DNA of 64,000 bases, taken from NCBI GenBank assembly GCA_963669315.1, contig OY770021.1:2294001-2358000 (forward strand). Direction: 5' to 3'. A model generated the notes under the pieces. That model saw only the letters and a program-made list of their open reading frames with translations. It was not told the origin of the DNA and did no database searches. The stretch comes from SZUA-547 sp963669315. Its GTDB lineage: Bacteria; Pseudomonadota; Alphaproteobacteria; Rhodobacterales; Rhodobacteraceae. Of this stretch, positions 46,188 to 54,498 are shown piece by piece. Within the stretch, counting starts at the first letter, position 1. Each line of letters starts with the position of its first letter. The position numbers and the translations under genes were made by a program.

Positions 46188-46347
46188 GCCCCCCTCTCGC
46201 TAAGGTTGCATGCGGGGAAGCGAAGACGCAAGAAAAATGAACTCTCTTGTTCATCTCTTGATTGCTGGAGTCCTCAAATGTTGAAGGGCGTTCCGCTAAG
46301 TCCCTTAAATGGCATCAACCCCGTGAATGATTCGAACCTGCGACCCG
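46188..46347. repeat. Decayed third copy of the island end
   Basis: 46291-46347 aligns with the tRNA-Lys repeat: TTCCGCTAAGTC is shared with the left copy, and GATTCGAACCTGCGACCCG is identical in all three. 46188-46260 aligns with the DNA beside the right end (51953-52042), including ACGCAAGAAA and a TCTCTTG block. The acceptor part is degenerate. It marks an old junction between two tandemly integrated elements. Confidence 0.75.
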
Positions 46348-47103
46348 TTGGAAAAGTGCCGACGAGACCGAGTCGTACGGGATGCGCCGAAACGCGCTTC
46401 TCTACCCTATGTTATTGATCGCGCAACTTTTCATTTTAGTAGTGTCCCGGCGCGTGGTGTAGGAGCGTCGATCTTCAGAGACATCCGCGTCTAATCAGGA
46501 TGCCTCGGCGCGCAGCCTGACGTTGGGATTGTCGGTGACGCGGGCGAGCGTATCGAGCGAGATGTAGCGCCGTGCTGCTGGCGTTGGGCGGGTTGGACGC
46601 TGCACGCGATCACTTTGGGACTCACATGACCGCGCTAGGTATCCCCGTCGTAGAGACGCAGCTCCAAATCTCTTGCGTCGACAATGCCGTTGACGAGTTC
46701 GCTCGGATGCCGGCCTTAGACCCGGAGCGATTGCTTCAGTCGACAACATACGGGCCACGCACTCACAAGCCACGTGAGGCAATCAGGTGAGCCTGGGCGC
46801 CATATCAGGGCGAATCATTACGCCGGCCCCACGGACAACAGAACGTCCATTATTTTGAAACGGTTAGTTGGGTATGCGTCCATGAAACGGTGCGTACGCC
46901 TATACATCGAGGTACAGCAGCATGCTGGGCGACTAAATTGACACTTACCAAACGCTGTGATTGCGCGAGCGCTATAACAGGCGTATCATCGAAGCCGTCG
47001 TGGGGTATTCAAACGGCCATAAATTGGCGCTTTGCTTTTAAAGATATTCGGATTGTTCATCCTAGATGAGGCGCGAGCTCGGTCTATTTGATGGAGCTGT
47101 CCT
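46348..47103. other. Gene-free stretch before the SdrD-like gene
   Basis: 756 bp without a convincing gene. A minus-strand frame at 46499-46570 ends in an HTH-like tail (ISLDTLARVTDNPNVRLRAE) and may be a gene remnant. The last 200 bp are AT-rich and probably hold the promoter of the next gene. Confidence 0.35.
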
Positions 47104-50100
47104 ATGCCTTCCAATCGTCACGACATTATCTTTAATCTCTCCAATTCGATCGCCAACCTGAATGTGCTGAATGCAAGGTCGGTCCTTTCTGACATCTTTG
47201 GTTCCGAGACCAGCGTTCTGGCGCTACAGGCAGGCGAGCTCACGGTCTCGACCGACAAGGATGATTACGGGCCGGGCGAGACGGCGATCTTCACAATCGA
47301 CGGCGTCGATGAAGGCGGCGCGATTAGGATCGAGGTCGACCATATTGCCGGCCCCGGAGAAGACGGCGAATACGGCACGCTGGACGATGAAGTAGTCGAT
47401 CTTGGCGGCGCAGGGCATGAGCCCTTCATCGTGGTCGATGGCGGCAAAGGCGATCTCGACAGCGAGAAGAACGGGACCATCACCACCGAGTGGTATGTGA
47501 ACCCGGACGACTCGCAGGACGAGACTTTCCTGCTGACGGCGACCAATCTTTCGACCGGCGAGGTGGCGAGCACGAGCTTTACGGATTCGGTGCCGGGCGC
47601 TTCATCCTCCGCGACGCTCGACCTAACGCTGACGGATTCCAGCACGACGCAAGGCTTCATCAACGACGCGCTCTTCTCAAATGACGCGGTGGGCGCTGGC
47701 ACCGGCGTGATCGACTCTTTCGTCCGTATCAGCACCAACGCTGATACCGAGGAGGGCTACAACACCTCAGGGCGCAAGCTTGAATTCGATGAGAACTCCA
47801 GCCCGAACTTCACCCGCGACCTGCAGCTGCAGGACATCCCGATCATCTATATCGATGGAACCGCCTATCTGGAGTTCCAGCTCGACATCAATGAGCCGGA
47901 CACCGCTGCAGCCCGTTTCCTGTCGTTGGATACGGTTGAGATTTATGTCTCGGATACCGCGATATCGGATCCGAAAGGCACGAGCGCATACAGCACGTTT
48001 TTGCAGGATCCTACCTCCGCGACTCTCGTTTACGAGATGGACGATCTTACGAACAAAGATGATGAATGGGTCGCGCTGAACTACTCGCTGCAATCGGGCA
48101 GCGGCGTCAGCGACATGATCATGTACGTGCCGCTGGAGAAGTTCAGCGGTATCGAGGCCGATGATTATGTGACGCTCTACAGCGAGTTCGGTCTTCAGGG
48201 CACCGTCACCAGCGACTCCATGACATACGAATGGATCAACAACTCCGGCTTCGAGGAATGGGCGGTCCGCGAGTTCATCCTGAAGTCCGGCTACAAGTTC
48301 CATGACCTGAACGCTAACGGCGTCTGGGACGCAGGCGAAGAAGGGCTCGGGGGCTGGACCATCGAGGCTTACACCGCCGGCGAGGACGGGACGTTCGGAA
48401 CCGTCGACGATGTGAAGGTCGGCGAGGTCGTGACCAGCGACGATCTCGAGAACCTCGGTTTCTACCAGTTCAGCCTGTTCGATGACGACACCTACCAGTT
48501 CCGCGAGGTCCAGCAGGATGGCTGGCACCAGTCTGCCCCTGACGGCGATGGGTATATCACCGAGAGCCTGAAGGTCGGCGACCGGTCCCTCGACAACAAT
48601 TTCGGCAACTACCAGTTCGTCGAGATCTCCGGGTTCAAGTACGAGGATCAGGACGGCGACGGCACGAAGGACGGGGTCGACCTGGGCCTCGGGGGCTGGA
48701 AGATCGATCTCTACGAGGACGTTGACGGGGACGGCGTGATCGACGCGGGCGTGGATCTTGTGATCGCGACGGCGACCACGGCGGACGGTTCGGGCTCGGA
48801 TCCGATCGGCTATTACGAGTTCACCGGTCTTGCGCCGGGCAGCTACATCCTGAAGGAGCAGGGCCAGACCGGGTGGGTTCAGACCTTCCCGACCAGCGAT
48901 GACGAGCACGAGCTGACGCTGACCTCTGGGGCGAGCTCGACGGGCAACAACTTCCTGAACTTCGAGGAGATCGAGATCTCCGGGTTCAAGTACGAGGATC
49001 AGGACGGCGACGGCACGAAGGACGGGGTCGACCTGGGCCTCGGGGGCTGGAAGATCGATCTCTACGAGGACGTTGACGGGGACGGCGTGATCGACGCGGG
49101 CGTGGATCTTGTGATCGCGACGGCGACCACGGCGGACGGTTCGGGCTCGGATCCGATCGGCTATTACGAGTTCACCGGTCTTGCGCCGGGCAGCTACATC
49201 CTGAAGGAGCAGGGCCAGACCGGGTGGGTTCAGACCTTCCCGACCAGCGATGACGAGCACGAGCTGACGCTGACCTCTGGGGCGAGCTCGACGGGCAACA
49301 ACTTCCTGAACTTCGAGGAGATCGAGATCTCCGGGTTCAAGTACGAGGATCAGGACGGCGACGGCACGAAGGACGGGGTCGACCTGGGCCTCGGGGGCTG
49401 GAAGATCGATCTCTACGAGGACGTTGACGGGGACGGCGTGATCGACGCGGGCGTGGATCTTGTGATCGCGACGGCGACCACGGCGGACGGTTCGGGCTCG
49501 GATCCGATCGGCTATTACGAGTTCACCGGTCTTGCGCCGGGCAGCTACATCCTGAAGGAGCAGGGCCAGACCGGGTGGGTTCAGACCTTCCCGACCAGCG
49601 ATGACGAGCACGAGCTGACGCTGACCTCTGGGGCGAGCTCGACGGGCAACAACTTCCTGAACTTCGAGGAGATCGAGATCTCCGGGTTCAAGTACGAGGA
49701 TCAGGACGGCGACGGCACGAAGGACGGGGTCGACCTGGGCCTCGGGGGCTGGAAGATCGATCTCTACGAGGACGTTGACGGGGACGGCGTGATCGACGCG
49801 GGCGTGGATCTTGTGATCGCGACGGCGACCACGGCGGACGGTTCGGGCTCGGATCCGATCGGCTATTACGAGTTCACCGGTCTTGCGCCGGGCAGCTACA
49901 TCCTGAAGGAGCAGGGCCAGACCGGGTGGGTTCAGACCTTCCCGACCAGCGATGACGAGCACGAGCTGACGCTGACCTCTGGGGCGAGCTCGACGGGCAA
50001 CAACTTCCTGAACTTCGAGGAGATCGAGATCTCCGGGTTCAAGTACGAGGATCAGGACGGCGACGGCGCGAAGGACGGGGTCGACCTGGGCCTCGGGGGC

Positions 50101-51819
50101 TGGAAGATCGATCTCTACGAGGATGTTGACGGGGACGGCGTGATCGACGCGGGCGTGGATCTTGTGATCGCGACGGCGACCACGGCGGACGGTTCGGGCT
50201 CGGATCCGATCGGCTATTACGAGTTCACCGGTCTTGCGCCGGGCAGCTACATCCTGAAGGAGCAGGGCCAGACCGGGTGGGTTCAGACCTTCCCGACCAG
50301 CGATGACGAGCACGAGCTGACGCTGACCTCTGGGGCGAGCTCGACGGGCAACAACTTCCTGAACTTCGAGGAGATCGAGATCTCCGGGTTCAAGTACGAG
50401 GATCAGGACGGCGACGGCACGAAGGACGGGGTCGACCTGGGCCTCGGGGGCTGGAAGATCGATCTCTACGAGGATGTTGACGGGGACGGCGTGATCGACG
50501 CGGGCGTGGATCTTGTGATCGCGACGGCGACCACGGCGGACGGTTCGGGCTCGGATCCGATCGGCTATTACGAGTTCACCGGTCTTGCGCCGGGCAGCTA
50601 CATCCTGAAGGAGCAGGGCCAGACCGGGTGGGTTCAGACCTTCCCGACCAGCGATGACGAGCACGAGCTGACGCTGACCTCTGGGGCGAGCTCGACGGGC
50701 AACAACTTCCTGAACTTCGAGGAGATCGAGATCTCCGGGTTCAAGTACGAGGATCAGGACGGCGACGGCACGAAGGACGGGGTCGACCTGGGCCTCGGGG
50801 GCTGGAAGATCGATCTCTACGAGGATGTTGACGGGGACGGCGTGATCGACGCGGGCGTGGATCTTGTGATCGCGACGGCGACCACGGCGGACGGTTCGGG
50901 CTCGGATCCGATCGGCTATTACGAGTTCACCGGTCTTGCGCCGGGCAGCTATATCCTGAAGGAGCAGGGCCAGACCGGGTGGGTTCAGACCTTCCCGACC
51001 AGCGATGACGAGCACGAGCTGACGCTGACCTCTGGGGCGAGCTCGACGGGCAACAACTTCCTGAACTTCGAGCTGTTCGACATCTCCGGCTACAAGTGGG
51101 AGGACGAGGATACCGATGGCGTCTGGGATGCGGGCGAGTCGGGACTTTCCGGCTGGACCATCTTCATCGACGAAAACAACAACGGCGTGCTCGATGGGGG
51201 TGAGTCGTCGACGACAACCGACGTGAACGGCTACTACGAGTTCACCGGTCTCGACTGGAACTATGACGGCGCGACAGTGCGCGAGGTGCAGCAGACTGAC
51301 TGGGTTAATTCGTTCGACGGATCGGCGGCGATCGTCGCGACTTCGGGTAACGACCAGGGTGGCGCCAACGGAGTCGCTGAGGACTTCAACTTCGGCAACT
51401 GGTTCGACTGTGACAGCTTCCCGGAAATCACCCCGTCCCATATCACCGTGTACTACTTGCCCAACGAGCCTGACACGAATGATCGGGACACGAACGACGA
51501 CGGGTACATCACGATCAAGTTCGACGAATTGGACGAGACCATCGATTTCGACGACATCAAGGATGATATCCACGCGTTCCTTGATAACGAAGGGGTCATC
51601 GACGGCGACGAGGAGTTTTTCGGGGTCGCGTATAAGGGCGGTGCTGTTCCCACTCCCCCGGGCAAAGAAGAACTGTTCCACATGCCCGACTGCGACGACG
51701 ACCCCGACAATGACGATATCGTCATCAACGACGAGGTGCCCAGCGACTTCGAAATCATCACGCGCGGCGACGTTGATCACGTGTTCGATTGGTCCGAATT
51801 TGAAGCGTTCATCGCGTGA
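47104..51819 (+). CDS. SdrD-B/CnaB-like repeat surface protein
   Basis: A 1571-residue acidic protein. The N-terminal 390 residues are unique (STDKDDYGPGETAIF). Then follow nine SdrD-B-like domains: a divergent one (about 395-506), seven near-identical 117-residue units (507-1325) and a divergent last one. Each unit carries EF-hand-like calcium motifs (YEDQDGDGTKDGVD, DVDGDGVIDAG). The C-terminus (SHITVYYLPNEP ... DWSEFEAFIA) lacks an LPXTG or membrane anchor. No signal peptide is seen; the hydrophobic end resembles type I secretion substrates. GGAG precedes the ATG. Probably a calcium-stiffened adhesin stalk; the secretion route is inferred. Confidence 0.82.
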   Translation: MPSNRHDIIFNLSNSIANLNVLNARSVLSDIFGSETSVLALQAGELTVSTDKDDYGPGETAIFTIDGVDEGGAIRIEVDHIAGPGEDGEYGTLDDEVVDLGGAGHEPFIVVDGGKGDLDSEKNGTITTEWYVNPDDSQDETFLLTATNLSTGEVASTSFTDSVPGASSSATLDLTLTDSSTTQGFINDALFSNDAVGAGTGVIDSFVRISTNADTEEGYNTSGRKLEFDENSSPNFTRDLQLQDIPIIYIDGTAYLEFQLDINEPDTAAARFLSLDTVEIYVSDTAISDPKGTSAYSTFLQDPTSATLVYEMDDLTNKDDEWVALNYSLQSGSGVSDMIMYVPLEKFSGIEADDYVTLYSEFGLQGTVTSDSMTYEWINNSGFEEWAVREFILKSGYKFHDLNANGVWDAGEEGLGGWTIEAYTAGEDGTFGTVDDVKVGEVVTSDDLENLGFYQFSLFDDDTYQFREVQQDGWHQSAPDGDGYITESLKVGDRSLDNNFGNYQFVEISGFKYEDQDGDGTKDGVDLGLGGWKIDLYEDVDGDGVIDAGVDLVIATATTADGSGSDPIGYYEFTGLAPGSYILKEQGQTGWVQTFPTSDDEHELTLTSGASSTGNNFLNFEEIEISGFKYEDQDGDGTKDGVDLGLGGWKIDLYEDVDGDGVIDAGVDLVIATATTADGSGSDPIGYYEFTGLAPGSYILKEQGQTGWVQTFPTSDDEHELTLTSGASSTGNNFLNFEEIEISGFKYEDQDGDGTKDGVDLGLGGWKIDLYEDVDGDGVIDAGVDLVIATATTADGSGSDPIGYYEFTGLAPGSYILKEQGQTGWVQTFPTSDDEHELTLTSGASSTGNNFLNFEEIEISGFKYEDQDGDGTKDGVDLGLGGWKIDLYEDVDGDGVIDAGVDLVIATATTADGSGSDPIGYYEFTGLAPGSYILKEQGQTGWVQTFPTSDDEHELTLTSGASSTGNNFLNFEEIEISGFKYEDQDGDGAKDGVDLGLGGWKIDLYEDVDGDGVIDAGVDLVIATATTADGSGSDPIGYYEFTGLAPGSYILKEQGQTGWVQTFPTSDDEHELTLTSGASSTGNNFLNFEEIEISGFKYEDQDGDGTKDGVDLGLGGWKIDLYEDVDGDGVIDAGVDLVIATATTADGSGSDPIGYYEFTGLAPGSYILKEQGQTGWVQTFPTSDDEHELTLTSGASSTGNNFLNFEEIEISGFKYEDQDGDGTKDGVDLGLGGWKIDLYEDVDGDGVIDAGVDLVIATATTADGSGSDPIGYYEFTGLAPGSYILKEQGQTGWVQTFPTSDDEHELTLTSGASSTGNNFLNFELFDISGYKWEDEDTDGVWDAGESGLSGWTIFIDENNNGVLDGGESSTTTDVNGYYEFTGLDWNYDGATVREVQQTDWVNSFDGSAAIVATSGNDQGGANGVAEDFNFGNWFDCDSFPEITPSHITVYYLPNEPDTNDRDTNDDGYITIKFDELDETIDFDDIKDDIHAFLDNEGVIDGDEEFFGVAYKGGAVPTPPGKEELFHMPDCDDDPDNDDIVINDEVPSDFEIITRGDVDHVFDWSEFEAFIA
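48622..51078 (+). repeat. Tandem array: 7 x 351-bp units
   Basis: Units start at 48622 + 351n (n = 0 to 6). They differ at only a few bases: units 1-4 have GAC and units 5-7 GAT in the EDVDGDG codons, unit 5 has GCG instead of ACG (Thr to Ala), and unit 7 has TAT instead of TAC. The shared variants show that units 5-7 derive from one another. Confidence 0.92.
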
Positions 51820-51893
51820 GCGATCCCGTCGGCGCGACCTGACGAGCGGGGGCGAACACCGCCGAATGGCTGGGCAGTACAAAACCAAAAATA

Positions 51894-51913
51894 GCGGCGC
51901 CTTCGGGCGCCGC
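51894..51913. terminator. UUCG-capped hairpin after the SdrD-like gene
   Basis: GCGGCGCC-TTCG-GGCGCCGC is a perfect 8-bp stem with a stable tetraloop, 75 bp after the stop codon. The A-rich DNA before it gives a T-rich tail on the minus strand, while only TTC follows on the plus strand. It is likely a terminator, possibly bidirectional. Confidence 0.6.
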
Positions 51914-52020
51914 TTCGAGTCCACAGGGATCCACGGGTTGAATTGCGGACTGACGCCCCTCTCGCCGTCTTCCACTCAAGGTTGCGGGCGCTGTGACCAG
52001 AACGCAAGAAATATGAAATC

Positions 52021-52042
52021 TCTTGCTTACCTCCTGCTTACC
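52021..52042. repeat. Two 11-bp iterons at the right island end
   Basis: TCTTGCTTACC and TCCTGCTTACC, matching the iterons at 20939-20971. Their place just inside the right attachment repeat fits integrase arm sites. Confidence 0.6.
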
Positions 52043-52070
52043 CGAGGCTCTTCGTGATAAGGGGGCATCT

Positions 52071-52137
52071 GCTAAGTCATTGAAAAGATGGTGAGCCGTG
52101 CAGGATTCGAACCTGCGACCCGCTGATTAAAAGTCAG
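52071..52137. repeat. Island right end: 67-bp direct repeat
   Basis: Right-hand copy of the repeat at 20749-20815, 66 of 67 identical. It overlaps the 3' part of the intact tRNA-Lys gene, so the island restored the tRNA when it integrated. Confidence 0.9.
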
Positions 52138-52164
52138 CTGCTCTACCAACTGAGCTAACGGCCC
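52089..52164 (-). tRNA. tRNA-Lys (anticodon TTT)
   Basis: A 76-base tRNA including an encoded CCA. On the minus strand the acceptor GGGCCGT pairs with ACGGCTC (one G-U). The D arm (GCTCAGTTGGTAGAGC), anticodon loop CTTTTAA and T arm (GCAGG-TTCGAAT-CCTGC) are all normal. The 3' part belongs to the island's attachment repeat. Confidence 0.97.
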
Positions 52165-52314
52165 ATCTCAACGATGGTTCGCCGCGGCGAGCCGCAAACG
52201 AACGGCGCGGAACCTATGCCCGCCGCGCGTGGGGGTCAAGCGGGCAAACGGCCCAATTCACTCCTAATCTCGCGCCTCTGGTTTTGAGCGGCGCCCAAGC
52301 GTATATAGCGCCCA

Positions 52315-53184
52315 ATGTTGAAAGCTGGTCCTGATACGCCCCAAGGCGAAGATCGGCCGATCCCGTTCCTGAAAATGCACGGGCTCGGCAATGACTTCGT
52401 CGTCATTGACGCCCGTGGCGGCGCCGATCCCGTGGGGCCTGGGTTGGCGCGCGCCGTAGGTGACCGGCATTTCGGCGTCGGATTCGATCAGCTCGCGGTG
52501 ATTCGGGATGCGACAGACGCCTCCGCACAGGTCGATTTCTGGAACTCGGACGGCAGCACCGCGGGCGCCTGCGGTAACGCCACGCGCTGTGTCGCGCAGT
52601 TGTTGTTCGACGAGGGCGCCGAGGATGTGACTCTGCGCACGGAGCGCGGCTTGCTGGCCTGTGAGGCGACAGAGAACGGGCTGGTGCGGGTCGATATGGG
52701 ACCGCCTGCGCTCGATTGGCGCGACATCCCGCTCAGCAAGGAGCAGGACACGATCTCGCTGGACGCCATTGACGGAGCGCCGGGCGCTGCGGGCATGGGA
52801 AACCCTCATTGCGTGTTCTTTGTGCCTGACGCAGAGGCCGCCCCGGTGGAGACGCTGGGGCCGGAGATCGAACATCATCCCCTGTTCCCCGAACGCACGA
52901 ATGTGGAGTTTGTCGAAGTCATCGACCGCAGAACTATCCGCTTGCGTGTTTGGGAGCGGGGCTCGGGCGTGACGCTCGCCTGCGGATCCGGCGCCTGCGC
53001 CGCGGTTGTAGCTGGCGTTCGGCGCGGATTGCTGGACGATGAGATCGAGGTGCGCCTCGACGGTGGCAGCTTGACCGTCGCCTGGGACGGAAAGGGCGGC
53101 GTGAAGATGACCGGCCCGACCGCGCGGGTGTTCTCCGGCGAGTTGGACCCGGCGTTTCTTGCGGAAGTCGGGGCGGCTCGATGA
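52315..53184 (+). CDS. dapF: Diaminopimelate epimerase
   Basis: A 289-residue enzyme that converts LL- to meso-diaminopimelate for lysine and peptidoglycan synthesis. Family motifs are KMHGLGNDFVVIDAR at the N-terminus, the first catalytic Cys86 in GACGNATRC and the second, Cys223, in LACGSGACAA. Length is normal. Its stop codon overlaps the mtaB start by 4 bp (ATGA). It is the first protein gene outside the right end of the island. Confidence 0.97.
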   Translation: MLKAGPDTPQGEDRPIPFLKMHGLGNDFVVIDARGGADPVGPGLARAVGDRHFGVGFDQLAVIRDATDASAQVDFWNSDGSTAGACGNATRCVAQLLFDEGAEDVTLRTERGLLACEATENGLVRVDMGPPALDWRDIPLSKEQDTISLDAIDGAPGAAGMGNPHCVFFVPDAEAAPVETLGPEIEHHPLFPERTNVEFVEVIDRRTIRLRVWERGSGVTLACGSGACAAVVAGVRRGLLDDEIEVRLDGGSLTVAWDGKGGVKMTGPTARVFSGELDPAFLAEVGAAR

Positions 53185-54476
53185 ACGCGCCGACCAAGCC
53201 AAAGGCCGCGCCGGTGTTCGAGACGTTTGGGTGCCGCCTCAACGCCTATGAGACCGAGGCGATGAAGGCTCTGGCGGGTGAGGCTGGGCTGGACGGCGCG
53301 GTCGTCGTCAACACCTGCGCGGTGACGACGGAGGCGGTGCGTCAGGCGCGTCAATCGATCCGCAAGCTGCGGCGCGAAAACCCCGCGGCGCGCTTGATCG
53401 TGACTGGGTGTGCGGCGCAGACCGAACCGGAAACCTTCGCCAATATGGAGGAGGTTGATCTCGTCCTCGGAAATCTGGAAAAGATGCGCGGCGAGACCTG
53501 GGGCGTCATCGTAAATGAGACTCCCGGTCCCGATTTTGGGGTGACGGCGGCGGAGAAGGTGCGAGTCGATGACATCATGTCGGTGACCGAGACCGCCGGG
53601 CATCTTATCGATGGATTCGGCACGCGGGCGAGGGCCTATGTGCAGGTCCAGAACGGTTGCGATCATCGTTGCACCTTCTGTATCATTCCCTATGGGCGTG
53701 GGAATTCCCGCTCCGTCCCCGCCGGCGAGGTGGTGGCGCAGATCCGGCGGCTGGTCGATGCAGGCTTCGCCGAAGTGGTGCTGACCGGCGTCGATCTGAC
53801 CAGCTGGGGCGCGGATTTGCCGGGCAGGCCGCCTTTGGGCGATCTGGTGCAGCGCATTCTGACGCTGGTTCCCGATCTGGCGAGGCTCCGCATCTCCTCA
53901 ATTGACTCCATCGAGGTGGATGGCGCGTTGATGGATGCGATCGGCGATGCGGACCGACTGATGCCGCATCTGCATCTCAGCTTGCAGGCTGGCGACGACA
54001 TGGTGCTGAAGCGCATGAAGCGGCGGCATCTGCGCGATGACGCGATCCGATTCTGTCGGGAGGCGCGGGCGCGGCGGCCGGAGATCGTGTTCGGCGCGGA
54101 CATCATCGCCGGGTTCCCGACCGAGACCGAGGCGATGTTCGAGAATTCGTTGAAGCTGATCGAGGAATGCGGGCTGACATGGCTGCATGTCTTTCCCTAT
54201 TCGGCTCGCAAAGGCACCCCTGCGGCGCGGATGCCGCAAGTGCTGAAGAAGGCGCGGAAAGAGCGCGCCAAGCGGTTACGTCAGGCGGGGAAGGCGCGTG
54301 TCGCCGCTTATCTTGCGGGCGAGGTCGGCGCGGAGCGGACCGTGCTGATGGAGACGCCGCACCTCGGCCGCACCGAGGGGTTCGCCGAGGTCGCCTTTGA
54401 CACGGATCAGCCGGCGGGCGGGATCGTCAGGGCTCGGATCTCCGGGGTCGAGGGGGAGAAACTACTGGCGACCTGA
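53181..54476 (+). CDS. mtaB: tRNA t6A37 methylthiotransferase MtaB
   Basis: A 431-residue radical-SAM enzyme that adds a methylthio group to t6A37 in tRNA. The N-terminal domain has its three cluster cysteines (Cys18 in FGCRLN, Cys46 in NTCAVT, Cys77 in TGCAAQ). The radical-SAM motif NGCDHRCTFCIIPYGRG supplies Cys160, Cys164 and Cys167. A TRAM-like end follows. It is coupled to dapF by a 4-bp overlap. The substrate tRNAs include tRNA-Lys, which is encoded just upstream, although that is probably coincidence. Confidence 0.95.
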   Translation: MNAPTKPKAAPVFETFGCRLNAYETEAMKALAGEAGLDGAVVVNTCAVTTEAVRQARQSIRKLRRENPAARLIVTGCAAQTEPETFANMEEVDLVLGNLEKMRGETWGVIVNETPGPDFGVTAAEKVRVDDIMSVTETAGHLIDGFGTRARAYVQVQNGCDHRCTFCIIPYGRGNSRSVPAGEVVAQIRRLVDAGFAEVVLTGVDLTSWGADLPGRPPLGDLVQRILTLVPDLARLRISSIDSIEVDGALMDAIGDADRLMPHLHLSLQAGDDMVLKRMKRRHLRDDAIRFCREARARRPEIVFGADIIAGFPTETEAMFENSLKLIEECGLTWLHVFPYSARKGTPAARMPQVLKKARKERAKRLRQAGKARVAAYLAGEVGAERTVLMETPHLGRTEGFAEVAFDTDQPAGGIVRARISGVEGEKLLAT

Positions 54477-54498
54477 GCCGCCGCCCGTCAACGTAACG

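Larger units (their letters stand above)
20749..52137. mobile_element. Genomic island integrated at tRNA-Lys
   Basis: A 31.4-kb region bounded by a 67-bp direct repeat that includes the 3' part of tRNA-Lys. It has a tyrosine integrase next to the left end and 11-bp iterons at both ends. Cargo is a secreted metalloprotease, two large repeat proteins and a recombinase/QueC-like module. A decayed internal copy of the end sequence (46188-46347) indicates at least two insertions in tandem. Flanking genes on the right (dapF, mtaB, ftsY) are core chromosome. Confidence 0.85.

Noticed and set aside
43513..46231. A complete Qat or type IV CBASS defence system
   Set aside because: No QatA-type ATPase, TatD nuclease, CD-NTase, OGG-like or TGT-like gene is present, and the partner protein does not look like QatB.
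46495..46790. Small genes on either strand before the SdrD-like gene
   Set aside because: Neither frame has a ribosome site or recognisable full domain; at most the minus-strand end is a remnant.
28825..51078. CRISPR-like array from regular repeats
   Set aside because: The repeats are 624 bp and 351 bp long, contiguous and in frame, without spacers or cas genes.
47767..51975. A 1402-codon open frame antisense to the SdrD-like gene
   Set aside because: Shadow of the 351-bp repeats; its product is Arg/Val-rich with no recognisable domain.
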